Shown here: positions 54,975-64,000 of the stretch, piece after piece
How positions within the stretch are numbered: position 1 is the stretch's first letter
How the letters are laid out: every line of letters begins with the position of its first letter
DNA from: Bradyrhizobium sp. BTAi1
GTDB lineage: Bacteria > Pseudomonadota > Alphaproteobacteria > Rhizobiales > Xanthobacteraceae
Direction: 5' to 3'
DNA: 64,000 nt
Assembly: GCF_000015165.1 (NCBI RefSeq)
Contig: NC_009485.1
Span: 2,830,001-2,894,000, forward strand
The notes under the pieces: generated by a model
Databases searched by the model: none
Seen by the model: the letters and a program-made list of their open reading frames with translations, nothing else
What the model was told of the DNA's origin: nothing
Program-made: the position numbers and the translations under genes

Positions 54975-55182
54975 TTCTAGACTTTCAATCGATTCGCCAT
55001 AATGGCCGAAGCTGGATTGCCGTGAACAGGCGGTGCGGGGAGGGGCCGCACCGGTATTCTACACGAGATTTAGCAGCCGCAACGCAGGGTTGGCGTAAAC
55101 TTTGGATCGACAATTCAAGGGTTTCCCCGGTTTTCCGCAAGTTCCACGGTTCACCTCGACCGGCGGGCTCCGCAGCCGCACA

Positions 55183-55196
55183 TTGATCTATCTCAT
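55183..55196. promoter_or_regulatory. FixK-like box upstream of the universal-stress gene
   Basis: TTGAT-CTAT-CTCAT has one or two deviations from the FixK consensus. Its centre is 64.5 bp before the usp ATG, close to the distance seen for fixN. The rest of 54975-55253 shows no gene. Confidence 0.6.
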
Positions 55197-55253
55197 CACG
55201 GCGGGGGATTTCACCTCTATGAGCTGCATGGAAGCAATGTTTGGAGACGCGGG

Positions 55254-56087
55254 ATGACGTTCGCGACTGTCATGGTGAGCCTAGCGCTCAGCCAGCCGAA
55301 TGAAGCCCGTCTCCAGGTCGCCGGCGACTTGGCGGCGCGCTTCGAGGCCGGGGTGATCGGCGTGGCGGCCGCGGAATTTACCCCGCCGCTGTATTTCACC
55401 ACCGGGGAGCAGGCCCAGGATCTGATCGAGCAAGGCGAGGCCGCGCTGCAGACGCGGCTTGGCGAGCTTGAGCAGCACTTCCGCTCGGTGGTCGGGGGGC
55501 GCGCGGCGCCATTGAGCTGGCGTGCGGCGCTGGATTTCCCGGTCCGCTACGTTCTGGCGCAGGCCCGCGCCGCCGACATCCTGGTGACCGGGAGCATTCC
55601 TCCCGGGGTGTCCGATGCATTCGCGGTCGCCAGCCCCAAGGATCTCGTGATGCAGGCGGGGCGACCGCTGCTCGTGGTTCCGGACAATGCGACCTGGCTC
55701 GACCTCTCGACGGTCCTCGTCGCCTGGAAGGAGACCCCCGAGGCCCGTCGCGCACTGGTCGATGCGCTGCCGCTGCTCGCCAAGGCGACCGACGTCGTCG
55801 TGACCGAGATCCTCGAAAACACATCAGAATACGATGCCTGCGAGGCGCGCCTGGATGACGTGGTCGCTTGGCTCGGCCGTCATCAGATCGTCGCATCGGC
55901 CCGGGTCGAGCAGCCTGGGCAGGGGCGCAACGTCGCGGCCAAGCTCGATGCCGTTGCCGCCGATGTCTCGGCCGGCCTCGTCGTTGCCGGCGCCTACGGT
56001 CATTCGCGCTTCCGCGAGCTCGTGCTCGGCGGCGTCACCGAGCATCTGGTGACGCGCACCGAGCGTTGCGTGCTGCTGTCGCACTGA
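55254..56087 (+). CDS. Universal stress protein (UspA family)
   Basis: A protein of 277 residues holding two Usp-like halves; the second ends with the nucleotide-binding loop VVAGAYGHSRFRELVLGGVT. The first half lacks a clear G-2X-G-9X-G motif. It lies between fixL and fixN together with a CBS protein, and a FixK-like box precedes it, so it is probably induced at low oxygen. Molecular role unknown. Confidence 0.88.
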   Translation: MTFATVMVSLALSQPNEARLQVAGDLAARFEAGVIGVAAAEFTPPLYFTTGEQAQDLIEQGEAALQTRLGELEQHFRSVVGGRAAPLSWRAALDFPVRYVLAQARAADILVTGSIPPGVSDAFAVASPKDLVMQAGRPLLVVPDNATWLDLSTVLVAWKETPEARRALVDALPLLAKATDVVVTEILENTSEYDACEARLDDVVAWLGRHQIVASARVEQPGQGRNVAAKLDAVAADVSAGLVVAGAYGHSRFRELVLGGVTEHLVTRTERCVLLSH

Positions 56088-56123
56088 AACTCAACCGCTT
56101 CATCCGAGAACAGGATCGCCGCC

Positions 56124-56549
56124 TTGTACAGATTTCTCGAGGAAACCGCCGGCACCTACATGACGCGGAACGTCACGACCGTGACCCGGGACACGACGAT
56201 CCGCGAGCTGAGTGACATGTTCGACCGGGACGATTTCAACACCTATCCCGTCGTCGAGAACGACGAAGTAATCGGCATCGTCACCAAGTTCGACATCCTG
56301 AGATGCTTCGCGTTCACGCCGAATCAGATGCTGCCCCGCTACAGCGATCTGATGGACCGCACCGTCGCCACCGTAATGACGTCCGAGTTCATTTATGTCC
56401 GGCCGGATACGAAGCTGACGCGGGTGCTGCAATTGATGGTGGAGCATCGCATCCGCAGTCTTCCAGTGACCGACGGCAACAACCGCCTGGTCGGGATCGT
56501 CGCCCGCGAGGACATCGTTCGGGCGCTCGCGGCGGCCGCGAAGGACTGA
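56124..56549 (+). CDS. CBS-pair protein upstream of fixN
   Basis: A protein of 141 residues with two CBS domains (about 13-68 and 80-138; FNTYPVVENDEVIGIVTKFD and RIRSLPVTDGNNRLVGIVAR). It starts with TTG at 56124 preceded by AGGA; the ATG at 56160 is a shorter alternative. It follows usp by 36 bp, in the same probable FixK-controlled unit. It could sense adenine nucleotides during microaerobic growth. Confidence 0.87.
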   Translation: MYRFLEETAGTYMTRNVTTVTRDTTIRELSDMFDRDDFNTYPVVENDEVIGIVTKFDILRCFAFTPNQMLPRYSDLMDRTVATVMTSEFIYVRPDTKLTRVLQLMVEHRIRSLPVTDGNNRLVGIVAREDIVRALAAAAKD

Positions 56550-56591
56550 CGGCGGCCGCTCGGCTGGAACTGATACGGAAGTCTAAGACCA

Positions 56592-56627
56592 CATCGTCCC
56601 GCACGCATGACGGCGCGCGGGACGATG
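56592..56627 (+). terminator. Terminator hairpin after the usp-CBS unit
   Basis: CATCGTCCCGC (56592-56602) pairs perfectly with GCGGGACGATG (56617-56627) around a 14-base loop, followed by CGTTTGCGTGCTT. It separates usp-CBS from the fixN promoter. Confidence 0.7.
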
Positions 56628-56695
56628 CGTTTGCGTGCTTCATGCGTGCTTAATCGGTCCGCGCGCGGCCTGTTGTCGGCGAACCGGTCGCAAAC

Positions 56696-56709
56696 TTGAT
56701 TTCGATCAA
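56696..56709. promoter_or_regulatory. FixK box of the fixNOQP promoter
   Basis: TTGAT-TTCG-ATCAA is a perfect consensus box. Its centre lies 63.5 bp before the fixN ATG, giving a leader of about 22 bases if transcription starts 41.5 bp from it. Confidence 0.9.
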
Positions 56710-56765
56710 TTCCACGTGTGAACGATTATGGTTGCTGGGCTCGTGTTCTTTCAGCGAGATTCCGC

Positions 56766-58412
56766 ATGAGCGCGTCCTCACCCACAAAATCAATGACCAT
56801 CGGCGAAAGCGGCTTGTCGCTGACTTTCGCCGTCACCGCCTTCTTGTGCGTCTTCGCTGCGGCGAAGGCACTGGATACGGCCTTCGCGTTCCACGCCTCG
56901 CTCGCGGCTGCCGCCAGCGCGGCGTCCGTCTTCTTCATTCTCAACCGCTATTTCGAGCGTGGCGAGCTGCCGCCGCAGGAGATCAACGGCCGGCCGAACT
57001 ACAATCTCGGGCCGATCAAGTTCTCCTCCTTCATGGCCATGTTCTGGGGCATCGCCGGCTTTGCCGTCGGCCTCATCATCGCCTCGCAGCTCGCCTGGCC
57101 GGCATTGAACTTTGACCTGCCCTGGACCAGCTTCGGCCGCCTGCGGCCGCTGCACACCTCGGCGGTGATCTTCGCGTTCGGCGGCAATGTGCTGCTGGCG
57201 ACGTCGTTCTACGTCGTGCAGCGCACCTGCCGCGTCCGGCTCGCCGGCGATCTCGCCCCTTGGTTCGTGGTGATCGGCTACAACTTCTTCATCCTGATCG
57301 CGGGCACCGGCTACCTGCTCGGCGTCACCGAGGGCAAGGAGTACGCCGAGCCCGAATGGTATTCGGATCTGTGGCTGACGATCGTCTGGGTGGTCTACCT
57401 GTTGGTGTTCCTGGTGACGGTCATCAAGCGCAAGGAGCCGCACATCTTCGTGGCGAACTGGTTCTATCTGGCCTTCATCGTCACGATCGCGGTGCTGCAT
57501 CTCGGCAACAACCCGGCGCTTCCGGTGTCGTTCTTCGGTTCGAAGTCCTACATCGCCTGGGGCGGCGTGCAGGATGCGATGTTCCAGTGGTGGTACGGCC
57601 ACAACGCGGTCGGCTTCTTCCTGACCGCCGGCTTCCTCGCCATCATGTACTACTTCATCCCGAAGCGGGCGGAGCGTCCGGTCTATTCGTACCGGCTGTC
57701 GATCATCCACTTCTGGGCGCTGATCTTCCTCTACATCTGGGCCGGCCCGCACCACCTGCACTATACGGCGCTGCCGGACTGGACCCAGACGCTGGGCATG
57801 ACCTTCTCGATCATGCTGTGGATGCCCTCCTGGGGCGGCATGATCAACGGCCTCATGACCCTGTCGGGGGCGTGGGACAAGCTGCGGACTGACCCCGTGC
57901 TGCGCATGCTGGTCGTGTCGGTCGCCTTCTACGGCATGTCGACCTTCGAAGGTCCGATGATGTCGATCAAGGTGGTCAACTCGCTCAGCCACTACACCGA
58001 CTGGACCATCGGTCATGTGCATTCCGGTGCGCTCGGCTGGGTCGGCTTCGTGTCCTTCGGCGCGCTGTACTGCCTCGTGCCCTGGATCTGGAACCGCAAG
58101 GGTCTCTACAGCCTCAAGCTCGTGAACTGGCACTTCTGGACGGCCACGCTCGGCATCGTGCTCTACATCTCGGCGATGTGGGTCTCGGGCATCCTGCAGG
58201 GTCTGATGTGGCGGTCCTACACGGCGCTCGGCTTCCTCGAATACTCCTTCATCGAGACCGTCGAGGCGATGCATCCCTTCTACATCATCCGTGCCGCCGG
58301 TGGCGCGCTGTTCCTGATCGGCTCACTCATCATGGCCTACAATCTCTGGATGACGGTCCGTGTCGGTGAGGAAGAGGTTCAGTCGCCCGTCGCCCTTCAG
58401 CCGGCGGAGTGA
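56766..58412 (+). CDS. fixN: cbb3-type cytochrome c oxidase subunit I
   Basis: A protein of 548 residues, about the B. diazoefficiens FixN length, with 12 or more membrane helices. Heme and CuB histidines are visible in [42 protein letters not shown] and [20 protein letters not shown]. It reduces oxygen to water with high affinity at the inner membrane. It heads the operon fixNOQP under a perfect FixK box. An open frame from 56718 without a ribosome site is not used. Confidence 0.97.
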   Translation: MSASSPTKSMTIGESGLSLTFAVTAFLCVFAAAKALDTAFAFHASLAAAASAASVFFILNRYFERGELPPQEINGRPNYNLGPIKFSSFMAMFWGIAGFAVGLIIASQLAWPALNFDLPWTSFGRLRPLHTSAVIFAFGGNVLLATSFYVVQRTCRVRLAGDLAPWFVVIGYNFFILIAGTGYLLGVTEGKEYAEPEWYSDLWLTIVWVVYLLVFLVTVIKRKEPHIFVANWFYLAFIVTIAVLHLGNNPALPVSFFGSKSYIAWGGVQDAMFQWWYGHNAVGFFLTAGFLAIMYYFIPKRAERPVYSYRLSIIHFWALIFLYIWAGPHHLHYTALPDWTQTLGMTFSIMLWMPSWGGMINGLMTLSGAWDKLRTDPVLRMLVVSVAFYGMSTFEGPMMSIKVVNSLSHYTDWTIGHVHSGALGWVGFVSFGALYCLVPWIWNRKGLYSLKLVNWHFWTATLGIVLYISAMWVSGILQGLMWRSYTALGFLEYSFIETVEAMHPFYIIRAAGGALFLIGSLIMAYNLWMTVRVGEEEVQSPVALQPAE

Positions 58413-58423
58413 GGTATCCAACC

Positions 58424-59158
58424 ATGTCATTCTGGCAACGACACCAAGTCTTCGAGAAGAACTCGATCATCCTGGTCATCGGCATCCTGCTGGTGATCGC
58501 GATCGGCGGCCTCGTCGAGATCACTCCGCTCTTCTACCTGAAGAGCACGATCGAGGCGGTCGACGGCATCAGGCCTTACACGCCGCTCGAGCTGGCCGGC
58601 CGCAACATCTATGTCCGCGAGGGCTGCTATCTCTGCCACTCGCAGATGGTGCGTCCGCTGCGTGACGAAGTGGAGCGCTACGGCCACTTCTCGCTCGCCG
58701 CGGAGAGCATGTACGACCACCCGTTCCAGTGGGGCTCCAAGCGCACCGGTCCTGACCTCGCCCGCGTCGGCAACAAATACTCCGACGACTGGCATGTCAC
58801 CCACCTGACCAACCCGCGCGCCATCGTTCCGCAGTCGATCATGCCCGGCTATCCCTTCCTGAAGGAGACCGAGCTGAACGCCGACAACGTCGCCGATCAC
58901 TTGAAGACGTTGCGGGCGGTGGGCGTGCCCTACACCGACGACCAGATCGCCAACGCCGCCGCCGACCTGAAGGCGCAGGTCGATCCGGACGGTGCCGGTG
59001 CGGAGGCGCTCACCAAGCGCTATCCGAAGGCCGTGGTGCGCAACTTCGACGGCAAGGCGGGAGCGCCGACGGAAATGGATGCGCTGGTGGCCTATTTGCA
59101 GATGCTCGGCACGCTCGTCGACTTCAAGATCTACAACGAAAAAGCCAATCTGCGCTGA
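58424..59158 (+). CDS. fixO: cbb3-type cytochrome c oxidase monoheme subunit
   Basis: A protein of 244 residues with one N-terminal anchor helix ([20 protein letters not shown]) and a heme site CYLCH at residues 68-72. The axial methionine is in [10 protein letters not shown]. It delivers electrons to FixN from the periplasmic side. It is 11 bp after fixN, with GAGG before the ATG. Confidence 0.96.
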   Translation: MSFWQRHQVFEKNSIILVIGILLVIAIGGLVEITPLFYLKSTIEAVDGIRPYTPLELAGRNIYVREGCYLCHSQMVRPLRDEVERYGHFSLAAESMYDHPFQWGSKRTGPDLARVGNKYSDDWHVTHLTNPRAIVPQSIMPGYPFLKETELNADNVADHLKTLRAVGVPYTDDQIANAAADLKAQVDPDGAGAEALTKRYPKAVVRNFDGKAGAPTEMDALVAYLQMLGTLVDFKIYNEKANLR

Positions 59159-59176
59159 GATCGAGAGGCGAGCATC

Positions 59177-59341
59177 ATGAAGCCCATCATTGCAGTCGAA
59201 AACATCGCGTCGTCACTCGTGACGACGCTGTGGACCCCAATCTTCTTCGCGATCTTCATTGCGATCGTGACGTATGCCCTCTGGCCTCGCAACAAGGCCG
59301 CTTTCGATGAGGCGGCGAGCATGCCGTTGCGGGAGGAGTAA
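59177..59341 (+). CDS. fixQ: cbb3-type oxidase small subunit FixQ/CcoQ
   Basis: A small protein of 54 residues, MKPIIAVENI..., with one membrane helix (TLWTPIFFAIFIAIVTYALW) and a charged C-terminus ending PLREE. Its size, helix and place between fixO and fixP match CcoQ, which stabilises the oxidase. The gene stops 7 bp before fixP and its end supplies the GGAGGAG ribosome site for fixP. Confidence 0.93.
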   Translation: MKPIIAVENIASSLVTTLWTPIFFAIFIAIVTYALWPRNKAAFDEAASMPLREE

Positions 59342-59348
59342 ACTCATC

Positions 59349-60221
59349 ATGGCTGACCATACCGAAGTCGACAGCGTCTCCGGCACCGCCACGACGGGCC
59401 ACGCCTGGGACGGCATCAAGGAGCTCAACACCCCGCTGCCGCGGTGGTGGGTGATCACCTTCTACATCACCATCATCTGGGCGATCGGCTACTGGATCGT
59501 GTATCCGGCCTGGCCGACCATCTCCAGCAACACCAAGGGCCTGTTCGGCTACTCGTCCCGCGCGGACGTGGCGGTCGAGCTCGCCAATCTCGAGAAGATC
59601 CGCGGCGCCAAGATGGCGGCGCTGGCCACTGCCTCGCTCGCCGACATCGAGAAGGACCCGCAGATGCTCGCCCTGGCGCGCGCCAAGGGCAAGACCGTGT
59701 TCGGCGACAATTGCGCCGCCTGCCACGGCACGGGTGCGGCCGGCGCCAAGGGCTTCCCGAACCTGAACGACGACGACTGGCTGTGGGGCGGCTCGCTGGA
59801 GCAGATCCAGCAGACCCTGCTGTACGGCGTGCGCTCGGGCCATCCGAAGACCCGTGAAGGCCAGATGCTCGCTTTCGGCAAGGACGGTGTCCTGAAGCCG
59901 GCGGAGATCGTCACGGTCGCCAACTATGTCCGCGAGCTAGCGGGCCTGCCGACCCGGCAGGGCTACGACGCCAAGGCGGGCGCCAAGATCTTCGCCGAGA
60001 ACTGCGTCGCCTGCCATGGCGACAATGCCAAGGGCAATCCGGAGGTCGGCGCGCCGAACCTCACGGACAAGATCTGGCTCTATGGCTCGGACGAGGCGAC
60101 CCTGATCGAGACCATCACCAATGGTCGCGCCGGCGTCATGCCGGCCTGGGAAGGCCGGCTCGACCCGACCACGATCAAGGCGATGGCGGTCTATGTCCAC
60201 TCGCTGGGTGGAGGAAAGTAA
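59349..60221 (+). CDS. fixP: cbb3-type cytochrome c oxidase diheme subunit
   Basis: A protein of 290 residues with an anchor helix (about 33-55) and two cytochrome c domains with heme sites CAACH (122-126) and CVACH (219-223). Axial methionines are likely in EGQMLAFGKDG and AGVMPAWEG. It takes electrons from the bc1 complex through soluble cytochromes. The ATG at 59349 is set by GGAGGAG; the longer frame runs through fixQ. Confidence 0.96.
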   Translation: MADHTEVDSVSGTATTGHAWDGIKELNTPLPRWWVITFYITIIWAIGYWIVYPAWPTISSNTKGLFGYSSRADVAVELANLEKIRGAKMAALATASLADIEKDPQMLALARAKGKTVFGDNCAACHGTGAAGAKGFPNLNDDDWLWGGSLEQIQQTLLYGVRSGHPKTREGQMLAFGKDGVLKPAEIVTVANYVRELAGLPTRQGYDAKAGAKIFAENCVACHGDNAKGNPEVGAPNLTDKIWLYGSDEATLIETITNGRAGVMPAWEGRLDPTTIKAMAVYVHSLGGGK

Positions 60222-60249
60222 CGGAAATCCAACGGAACGTTCCCTTCAA

Positions 60250-60263
60250 TTGAGCTGGATCAA
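60250..60263. promoter_or_regulatory. FixK box of the fixGHI promoter
   Basis: TTGAG-CTGG-ATCAA lies 76.5 bp (centre) before the fixG ATG. One base differs from the perfect consensus. It would allow fixGHI to be co-induced with fixNOQP. Confidence 0.8.
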
Positions 60264-60332
60264 CTGAGCGGCCGGAGGTGGGCATACCTTCGGCCGCAAC
60301 TGCGAGAAGACCCCAGCCATGACGCGCCTGCC

Positions 60333-61799
60333 ATGAACCAGACGGTAAAGCCCGAAGACCTGCAACCGGTGGACGATTACGGTCCGCTCTATGCTGCGCA
60401 CAAGAAGGTCTATCCGCAGAGCGTCTCGGGCACCTTCCGCCGGATCAAATGGGGCCTGATGGGCTTCTGTCTCGGCGTCTATTATTTCCTGCCTTTCGTG
60501 CGCTGGAATCGCGGCCTAGGCGCGCCGGACCAGGCGGTGCTGATCGATTTTCCCAATCACCGCTTTTACTTCTTCTTCATCGAACTGTGGCCGCAGGAGG
60601 TGTATTATTTCACCGGCCTCTTGATCATCGCCGCGATCGGTCTGTTCCTGATGAACGCGATCGGCGGCCGCATCTGGTGCGGCTATCTCTGTCCGCAGAC
60701 GGTATGGACGGACCTGTTCTATGCCGTGGAGCGACTGATCGAGGGCGATCGCCGCGAGCGCATGAAGAAGGATGCCTCCAGCGATCCGATGAAGCTGGAG
60801 CGGATCTCGGAGTTGGTGCTCAAACATTCGATCTGGCTGATGATCGCCTGGTGGACGGGCGGCGCCTGGGTGCTGTATTTCAGCGACGCGCCGACCCTGG
60901 TGAAGGACCTCGTCACCTTCCAGGGGCCGATGCTGGCCTATATCTGGATCGCCATCCTGACCGCCACGACCTATACGCTCGCCGGCTTCATGCGCGAGCA
61001 GGTCTGCGTCTACATGTGTCCCTGGCCGCGCATCCAGGCGGCGCTGACCGACGAATGGGCGCTCAACGTCACCTATCGCTATGACCGCGGCGAGAGCCGC
61101 ATGTCGGTCAAGAAGGCGGCCGAGCTGCGCGCGCTGGGCCAGCCCGCCGGCGATTGTATCGACTGCAAGCAATGCGTGGCGGTGTGTCCCACCGGCATCG
61201 ACATTCGCGACGGCGCGCAGATGGACTGCATTCAGTGCGGCCTGTGCATCGACGCCTGCGATACGGTGATGACCAAGATCGGCCGCCCGACGCGGCTGAT
61301 CGGCTACGATAATGACATCAACATCCACCGCCGCCAGGAAGGCAAGCCGCCGGTCTACAAGCTCGTGCGCGCGCGCACCGTCGCCTATGCCGCGATCATC
61401 GCCGTGGTCGGAGGCGCGATGGTCTACAAGCTCGCGACCCGCTCGCTGCTCGAGGTCAACGTGCTGCACGATCGCAATCCGGTTGCGATCAAGCTGTCCG
61501 ACGGCTCGATCCGCAACGCCTATACGGTGCGCGTCCTCAACAAGCATGGCTTCGATCGCGTCATCGCCATCGACATCGAGGGGCCGGCGAATGCGACGGT
61601 TCATGTCGTCGGCGCCGATTCGGTGACGCCGGATCGTCCGATGATCGTGGTCGGGCGCGACCAGACCGAGGAGCTTCGCCTACTGGTGACCGCGCCCGAG
61701 GAAAACAATCCCGAGAAGTCGATCCCGGTAAAGTTCCACGTCACCGATATCGGTCTCGGCGTCGTCGCCGCCGCCACCGACAATTTCGTCAGTCCCTAA
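60333..61799 (+). CDS. fixG: FixG/CcoG, membrane ferredoxin-like copper reductase for cbb3 assembly
   Basis: A protein of 488 residues with about five membrane helices and two 4Fe-4S cluster sites, CIDCKQCVAVCPTG and CIQCGLCIDACD. Further conserved cysteines are in WCGYLCPQTVW and CVYMCPWPRIQ. CcoG reduces Cu(II) to Cu(I) for the oxidase. The C-terminal part (about 355-488) is a periplasmic Ig-like domain. It follows the second FixK box and leads fixHI. Confidence 0.96.
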   Translation: MNQTVKPEDLQPVDDYGPLYAAHKKVYPQSVSGTFRRIKWGLMGFCLGVYYFLPFVRWNRGLGAPDQAVLIDFPNHRFYFFFIELWPQEVYYFTGLLIIAAIGLFLMNAIGGRIWCGYLCPQTVWTDLFYAVERLIEGDRRERMKKDASSDPMKLERISELVLKHSIWLMIAWWTGGAWVLYFSDAPTLVKDLVTFQGPMLAYIWIAILTATTYTLAGFMREQVCVYMCPWPRIQAALTDEWALNVTYRYDRGESRMSVKKAAELRALGQPAGDCIDCKQCVAVCPTGIDIRDGAQMDCIQCGLCIDACDTVMTKIGRPTRLIGYDNDINIHRRQEGKPPVYKLVRARTVAYAAIIAVVGGAMVYKLATRSLLEVNVLHDRNPVAIKLSDGSIRNAYTVRVLNKHGFDRVIAIDIEGPANATVHVVGADSVTPDRPMIVVGRDQTEELRLLVTAPEENNPEKSIPVKFHVTDIGLGVVAAATDNFVSP

Positions 61800-61819
61800 C
61801 GCGCCGAAGGAGCCCGCCA

Positions 61820-62320
61820 ATGGCCAGCCGTTCCGATCGATCCAAGCCGCTGACCGGCCGCATGGTGCTCGCCATGCTCCTCGGCTTCTTCGGGACCGTG
61901 ATCGGCGTCAACGTCTATATGATGAAGATGGCGATCTCGACCCTGCCGGGCACCGATGTCGACAGCGCCTATACCGCGAGCCTCGGCTACAAGAAGGAGA
62001 TCGCGGCGGCGCGCGACCAGGAGGCGCGGCGCTGGCAGGTCGAGGCGCATATCGAGCGCGGCGCGAGCGGTGCCGCTGTGGTGCAGGTCAATGCACGTGA
62101 CGCCAGCGGCAATCCGCTCTCGGGCGTGAAATTCCAGGGCCGGCTCGAGCGGCCCGCCGATAAGCGCGCCGACCAGGAGGTCGAGCTCGCCGAGATCGGC
62201 ATCGGCATCTATCGCGGCACGGCTGAGGCGATCGCACCCGGCCAGTGGGACCTCGTGCTCGAAGGCGATTCCAGCGGCCGACGGCTGTTCCTGTCCAAGA
62301 ATCGCGTGCTGCTGAACTGA
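61820..62320 (+). CDS. fixH: FixH/CcoH, cbb3 oxidase assembly protein
   Basis: A protein of 166 residues with one N-terminal helix (MVLAMLLGFFGTVIGVNVYM) and a periplasmic domain of the FixH family containing YTASLGYKKEIAAARDQEAR. It acts with FixG and FixI in oxidase assembly. It lies 20 bp after fixG, and fixI starts 13 bp after it. Confidence 0.93.
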   Translation: MASRSDRSKPLTGRMVLAMLLGFFGTVIGVNVYMMKMAISTLPGTDVDSAYTASLGYKKEIAAARDQEARRWQVEAHIERGASGAAVVQVNARDASGNPLSGVKFQGRLERPADKRADQEVELAEIGIGIYRGTAEAIAPGQWDLVLEGDSSGRRLFLSKNRVLLN

Positions 62321-62333
62321 AGGACGTCCGACC

Positions 62334-64000
62334 ATGCATGTGACGCGTGATTTCTCGCATTACGTCAAGGATCTTGGCGCCGGCCTGAAGCACATCGACC
62401 TTGCGGTCGAGGGCGTCAGCTGCGCCGGCTGCATGGCCAAGATCGAGCGCGGCTTGTCGGCGCTGCCCGACGTGACCCTCGCGCGCGTCAATCTCACCGA
62501 TCGCCGCGTCGCCCTGGAATGGAAGCAGGGCACGCTGGACCCGGCCAAGTTCATCGATCGCCTCGCCGAGCTCGGCTACAAGGCCTATCCGTTCGAGAAG
62601 GCGAGCGCCGAGGCCACCGAAGCCGAGGAGTCGCGCTTTCTGTTGCGCTGTCTCGGTGTCGCGGCGTTTGCGACCATGAATGTGATGATGCTGTCGGTCC
62701 CGGTGTGGTCCGGCAATGTCAGCGACATGCTGCCCGAGCAGCGCGACTTTTTCCATTGGCTGTCGGCGGTGATCGCGCTGCCGGCCGTGGCCTATGCCGG
62801 CCAGCCCTTCTTCCGCTCCGCCTGGCGCGCGCTTAAGAGCGGCAACGTCAACATGGACGTGCCGATCTGCATCGGCGTGATCCTGGCGCTCGGCATGTCG
62901 CTCGTCGAGACCTTCCATCACGCCGAGCATGCTTATTTTGACGCCGCGATCATGCTGCTGACCTTCCTTCTGGTCGGCCGCTATCTCGACCAGAACATGC
63001 GGCGGCGGACGCGTGCGGTCGCCGGCAATCTCGCGGCCCTGAAGGCCGAGACCGCGACCAAGTTCATCGGCGCCGACGAGATTTCCGAGGTGCCGGTCGC
63101 GGCGATCCGCGCCGGCGATCTGGTGTTGCTGCGTCCCGGTGAGCGCTGCGCCGTCGACGGCGTGGTGGTCGAGGGCCGCTCCGAGATCGACCAGAGCCTG
63201 ATCACCGGCGAGACGCTCTACGTGCCGGCCGAGCAGGGCACCGCCGTCTATGCCGGCTCGCTCAATATCTCCGGCACCTTGCGCGTCCGTGTCTCCGCGG
63301 CGGCCGAAGGCACGCTGCTGGCCGAGATCACGCGCCTGCTCGACAATGCGCTGCAGGCCCGCTCGCGCTACATGCGACTGGCCGACCGCGCCTCGCGGCT
63401 CTATGCGCCAGTGGTGCATGCGACCGCCGCGCTGACCGTGCTGGGCTGGGTTCTGGCTGGGGCGAGCTGGCATGATGCCATTGTCACCGGCATCGCCGTG
63501 CTGATCATCACCTGTCCCTGCGCGCTCGGTCTTGCGATCCCCACGGTGCAGACCGTCGCGTCTGGCGCGATGTTCAAGTCGGGCGTGCTGCTCAATGCGG
63601 GCGATGCCATCGAGCGCCTCGCCGAGGCTGAGCACGTCATCTTCGACAAGACCGGCACGCTGACCTTGCCCGAGCTTGAAGTGGTCAACGCGGCCGACAT
63701 TCCGGCCGATGTGTTCGCTCTCGCGGGGCAGCTCGCGCTGTCGAGCCATCATCCGGTGGCCGCCGCCGTCGCCCAGGCCGCGAAGGCACGGTCGCCGCTG
63801 ATGGGCGCGGTCGAGGAGCCGGGGCAGGGCGTGCGCGCCGTGGTCGACGGCGTCGAGATCAGGTTGGGACGGCCGGCCTTCTGCGGCGCCGAGGCGCTCG
63901 CGGTTCAGAATGCCAATCTCGATCCCGAGGCTTCCGTCGTCGCCTTCCGTCGTGGCAGCGACACCTTCCTGTTCTCGGTGCGCCAGGGGCTGCGTCCCGA
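62334..64000 (+). CDS. fixI: FixI/CcoI copper-exporting P1B-type ATPase (partial, runs off the right edge)
   Basis: The first 555 codons are visible; roughly 170-180 residues of a family near 730 are missing, including the hinge motif. The N-terminal metal-binding domain has EGVSCAGCMAKIE. The membrane metal site is TCPCALGLAIPTV and the phosphorylation site is FDKTGTLTLPE, with ITGETLYVP in the actuator domain. It supplies copper for CuB of the cbb3 oxidase. The ATG at 62334 follows AGGACG. The small gene fixS should follow outside the window. Confidence 0.95.
   Translation, partial: MHVTRDFSHYVKDLGAGLKHIDLAVEGVSCAGCMAKIERGLSALPDVTLARVNLTDRRVALEWKQGTLDPAKFIDRLAELGYKAYPFEKASAEATEAEESRFLLRCLGVAAFATMNVMMLSVPVWSGNVSDMLPEQRDFFHWLSAVIALPAVAYAGQPFFRSAWRALKSGNVNMDVPICIGVILALGMSLVETFHHAEHAYFDAAIMLLTFLLVGRYLDQNMRRRTRAVAGNLAALKAETATKFIGADEISEVPVAAIRAGDLVLLRPGERCAVDGVVVEGRSEIDQSLITGETLYVPAEQGTAVYAGSLNISGTLRVRVSAAAEGTLLAEITRLLDNALQARSRYMRLADRASRLYAPVVHATAALTVLGWVLAGASWHDAIVTGIAVLIITCPCALGLAIPTVQTVASGAMFKSGVLLNAGDAIERLAEAEHVIFDKTGTLTLPELEVVNAADIPADVFALAGQLALSSHHPVAAAVAQAAKARSPLMGAVEEPGQGVRAVVDGVEIRLGRPAFCGAEALAVQNANLDPEASVVAFRRGSDTFLFSVRQGLRP

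Noticed and set aside
60319..60336. A five-codon frame overlapping the fixG start
   Set aside because: It could in theory couple translation, but such short frames occur by chance and there is no further support.
1..64000. CRISPR arrays, tRNA or rRNA genes, insertion sequences, prophage
   Set aside because: No regularly spaced direct repeats, transposase or integrase frames, or RNA-gene signatures were seen on either strand.

Overview
The window comes from an alphaproteobacterium, almost certainly Bradyrhizobium or a close relative in the Nitrobacteraceae. The reasons are the high G+C coding bias, the order fixK - receiver gene - fixJ - fixL | usp - CBS - fixNOQP - fixGHI, the adjacent bioR/bioBFDA, and short intergenic inverted repeats of the Bradyrhizobium type. 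No rRNA, tRNA, CRISPR array, insertion sequence or prophage gene was seen. Both ends are cut inside genes: an RND pump at the left edge and the copper ATPase fixI at the right edge.

Layout. 1-6567: tripartite RND efflux operon (outer-membrane factor, fusion protein, pump; minus strand) with a divergent TetR repressor and a palindromic operator between them. 6571-7491: PepSY membrane protein. 7820-11760: minus-strand set of a Tat-exported MmgE/PrpD enzyme, a Tat-exported amidohydrolase and a DctA transporter. 12232-18938 (plus): thiolase, CLC channel with CBS domains, sorbosone-dehydrogenase-like protein, then a quinol oxidase operon with cyoA, cyoC and cyoD but no catalytic subunit cyoB. 19116-21074: sunset-domain nuclease and a divergent HtrA-like protease. 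21436-23861: isochorismatase-fold amidohydrolase and an NCS2-type permease.

23915-32753: sulfur-related region. It holds a doxX-dsrE-thioredoxin operon with a divergent LysR, then a minus-strand operon of a two-subunit molybdenum hydroxylase followed by soxF, soxX, soxY, soxZ and soxA. soxB and soxCD are absent, and SoxY has an unusual C-terminus. 32894-37172: MFS pump, CBS protein, a low-G+C orphan gene and a sterol-desaturase-like protein. 37218-42162: biotin synthesis (bioR, bioBFDA) with two BioR-like sites. 42247-51532: alkylsulfatase-like enzyme, glycosyltransferase, ABC exporter, glycogen-debranching-like glycosidase, PRC-barrel protein and an MFS transporter.

51570-64000: the microaerobic control and respiration module. 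FixL senses oxygen through heme and phosphorylates FixJ. FixJ probably acts at a tandem TACGTAGA-like site upstream of fixK. FixK/FNR-type boxes then precede the single-domain receiver gene, a universal-stress gene, fixN (cbb3 oxidase) and fixG (oxidase maturation), each at a similar distance from the start codon. The most unusual points are the cyo operon without subunit I, the soxB-less sox operon fused to a molybdenum hydroxylase, the atypical SoxY tail, and the exported MmgE/PrpD-amidohydrolase-DctA set.
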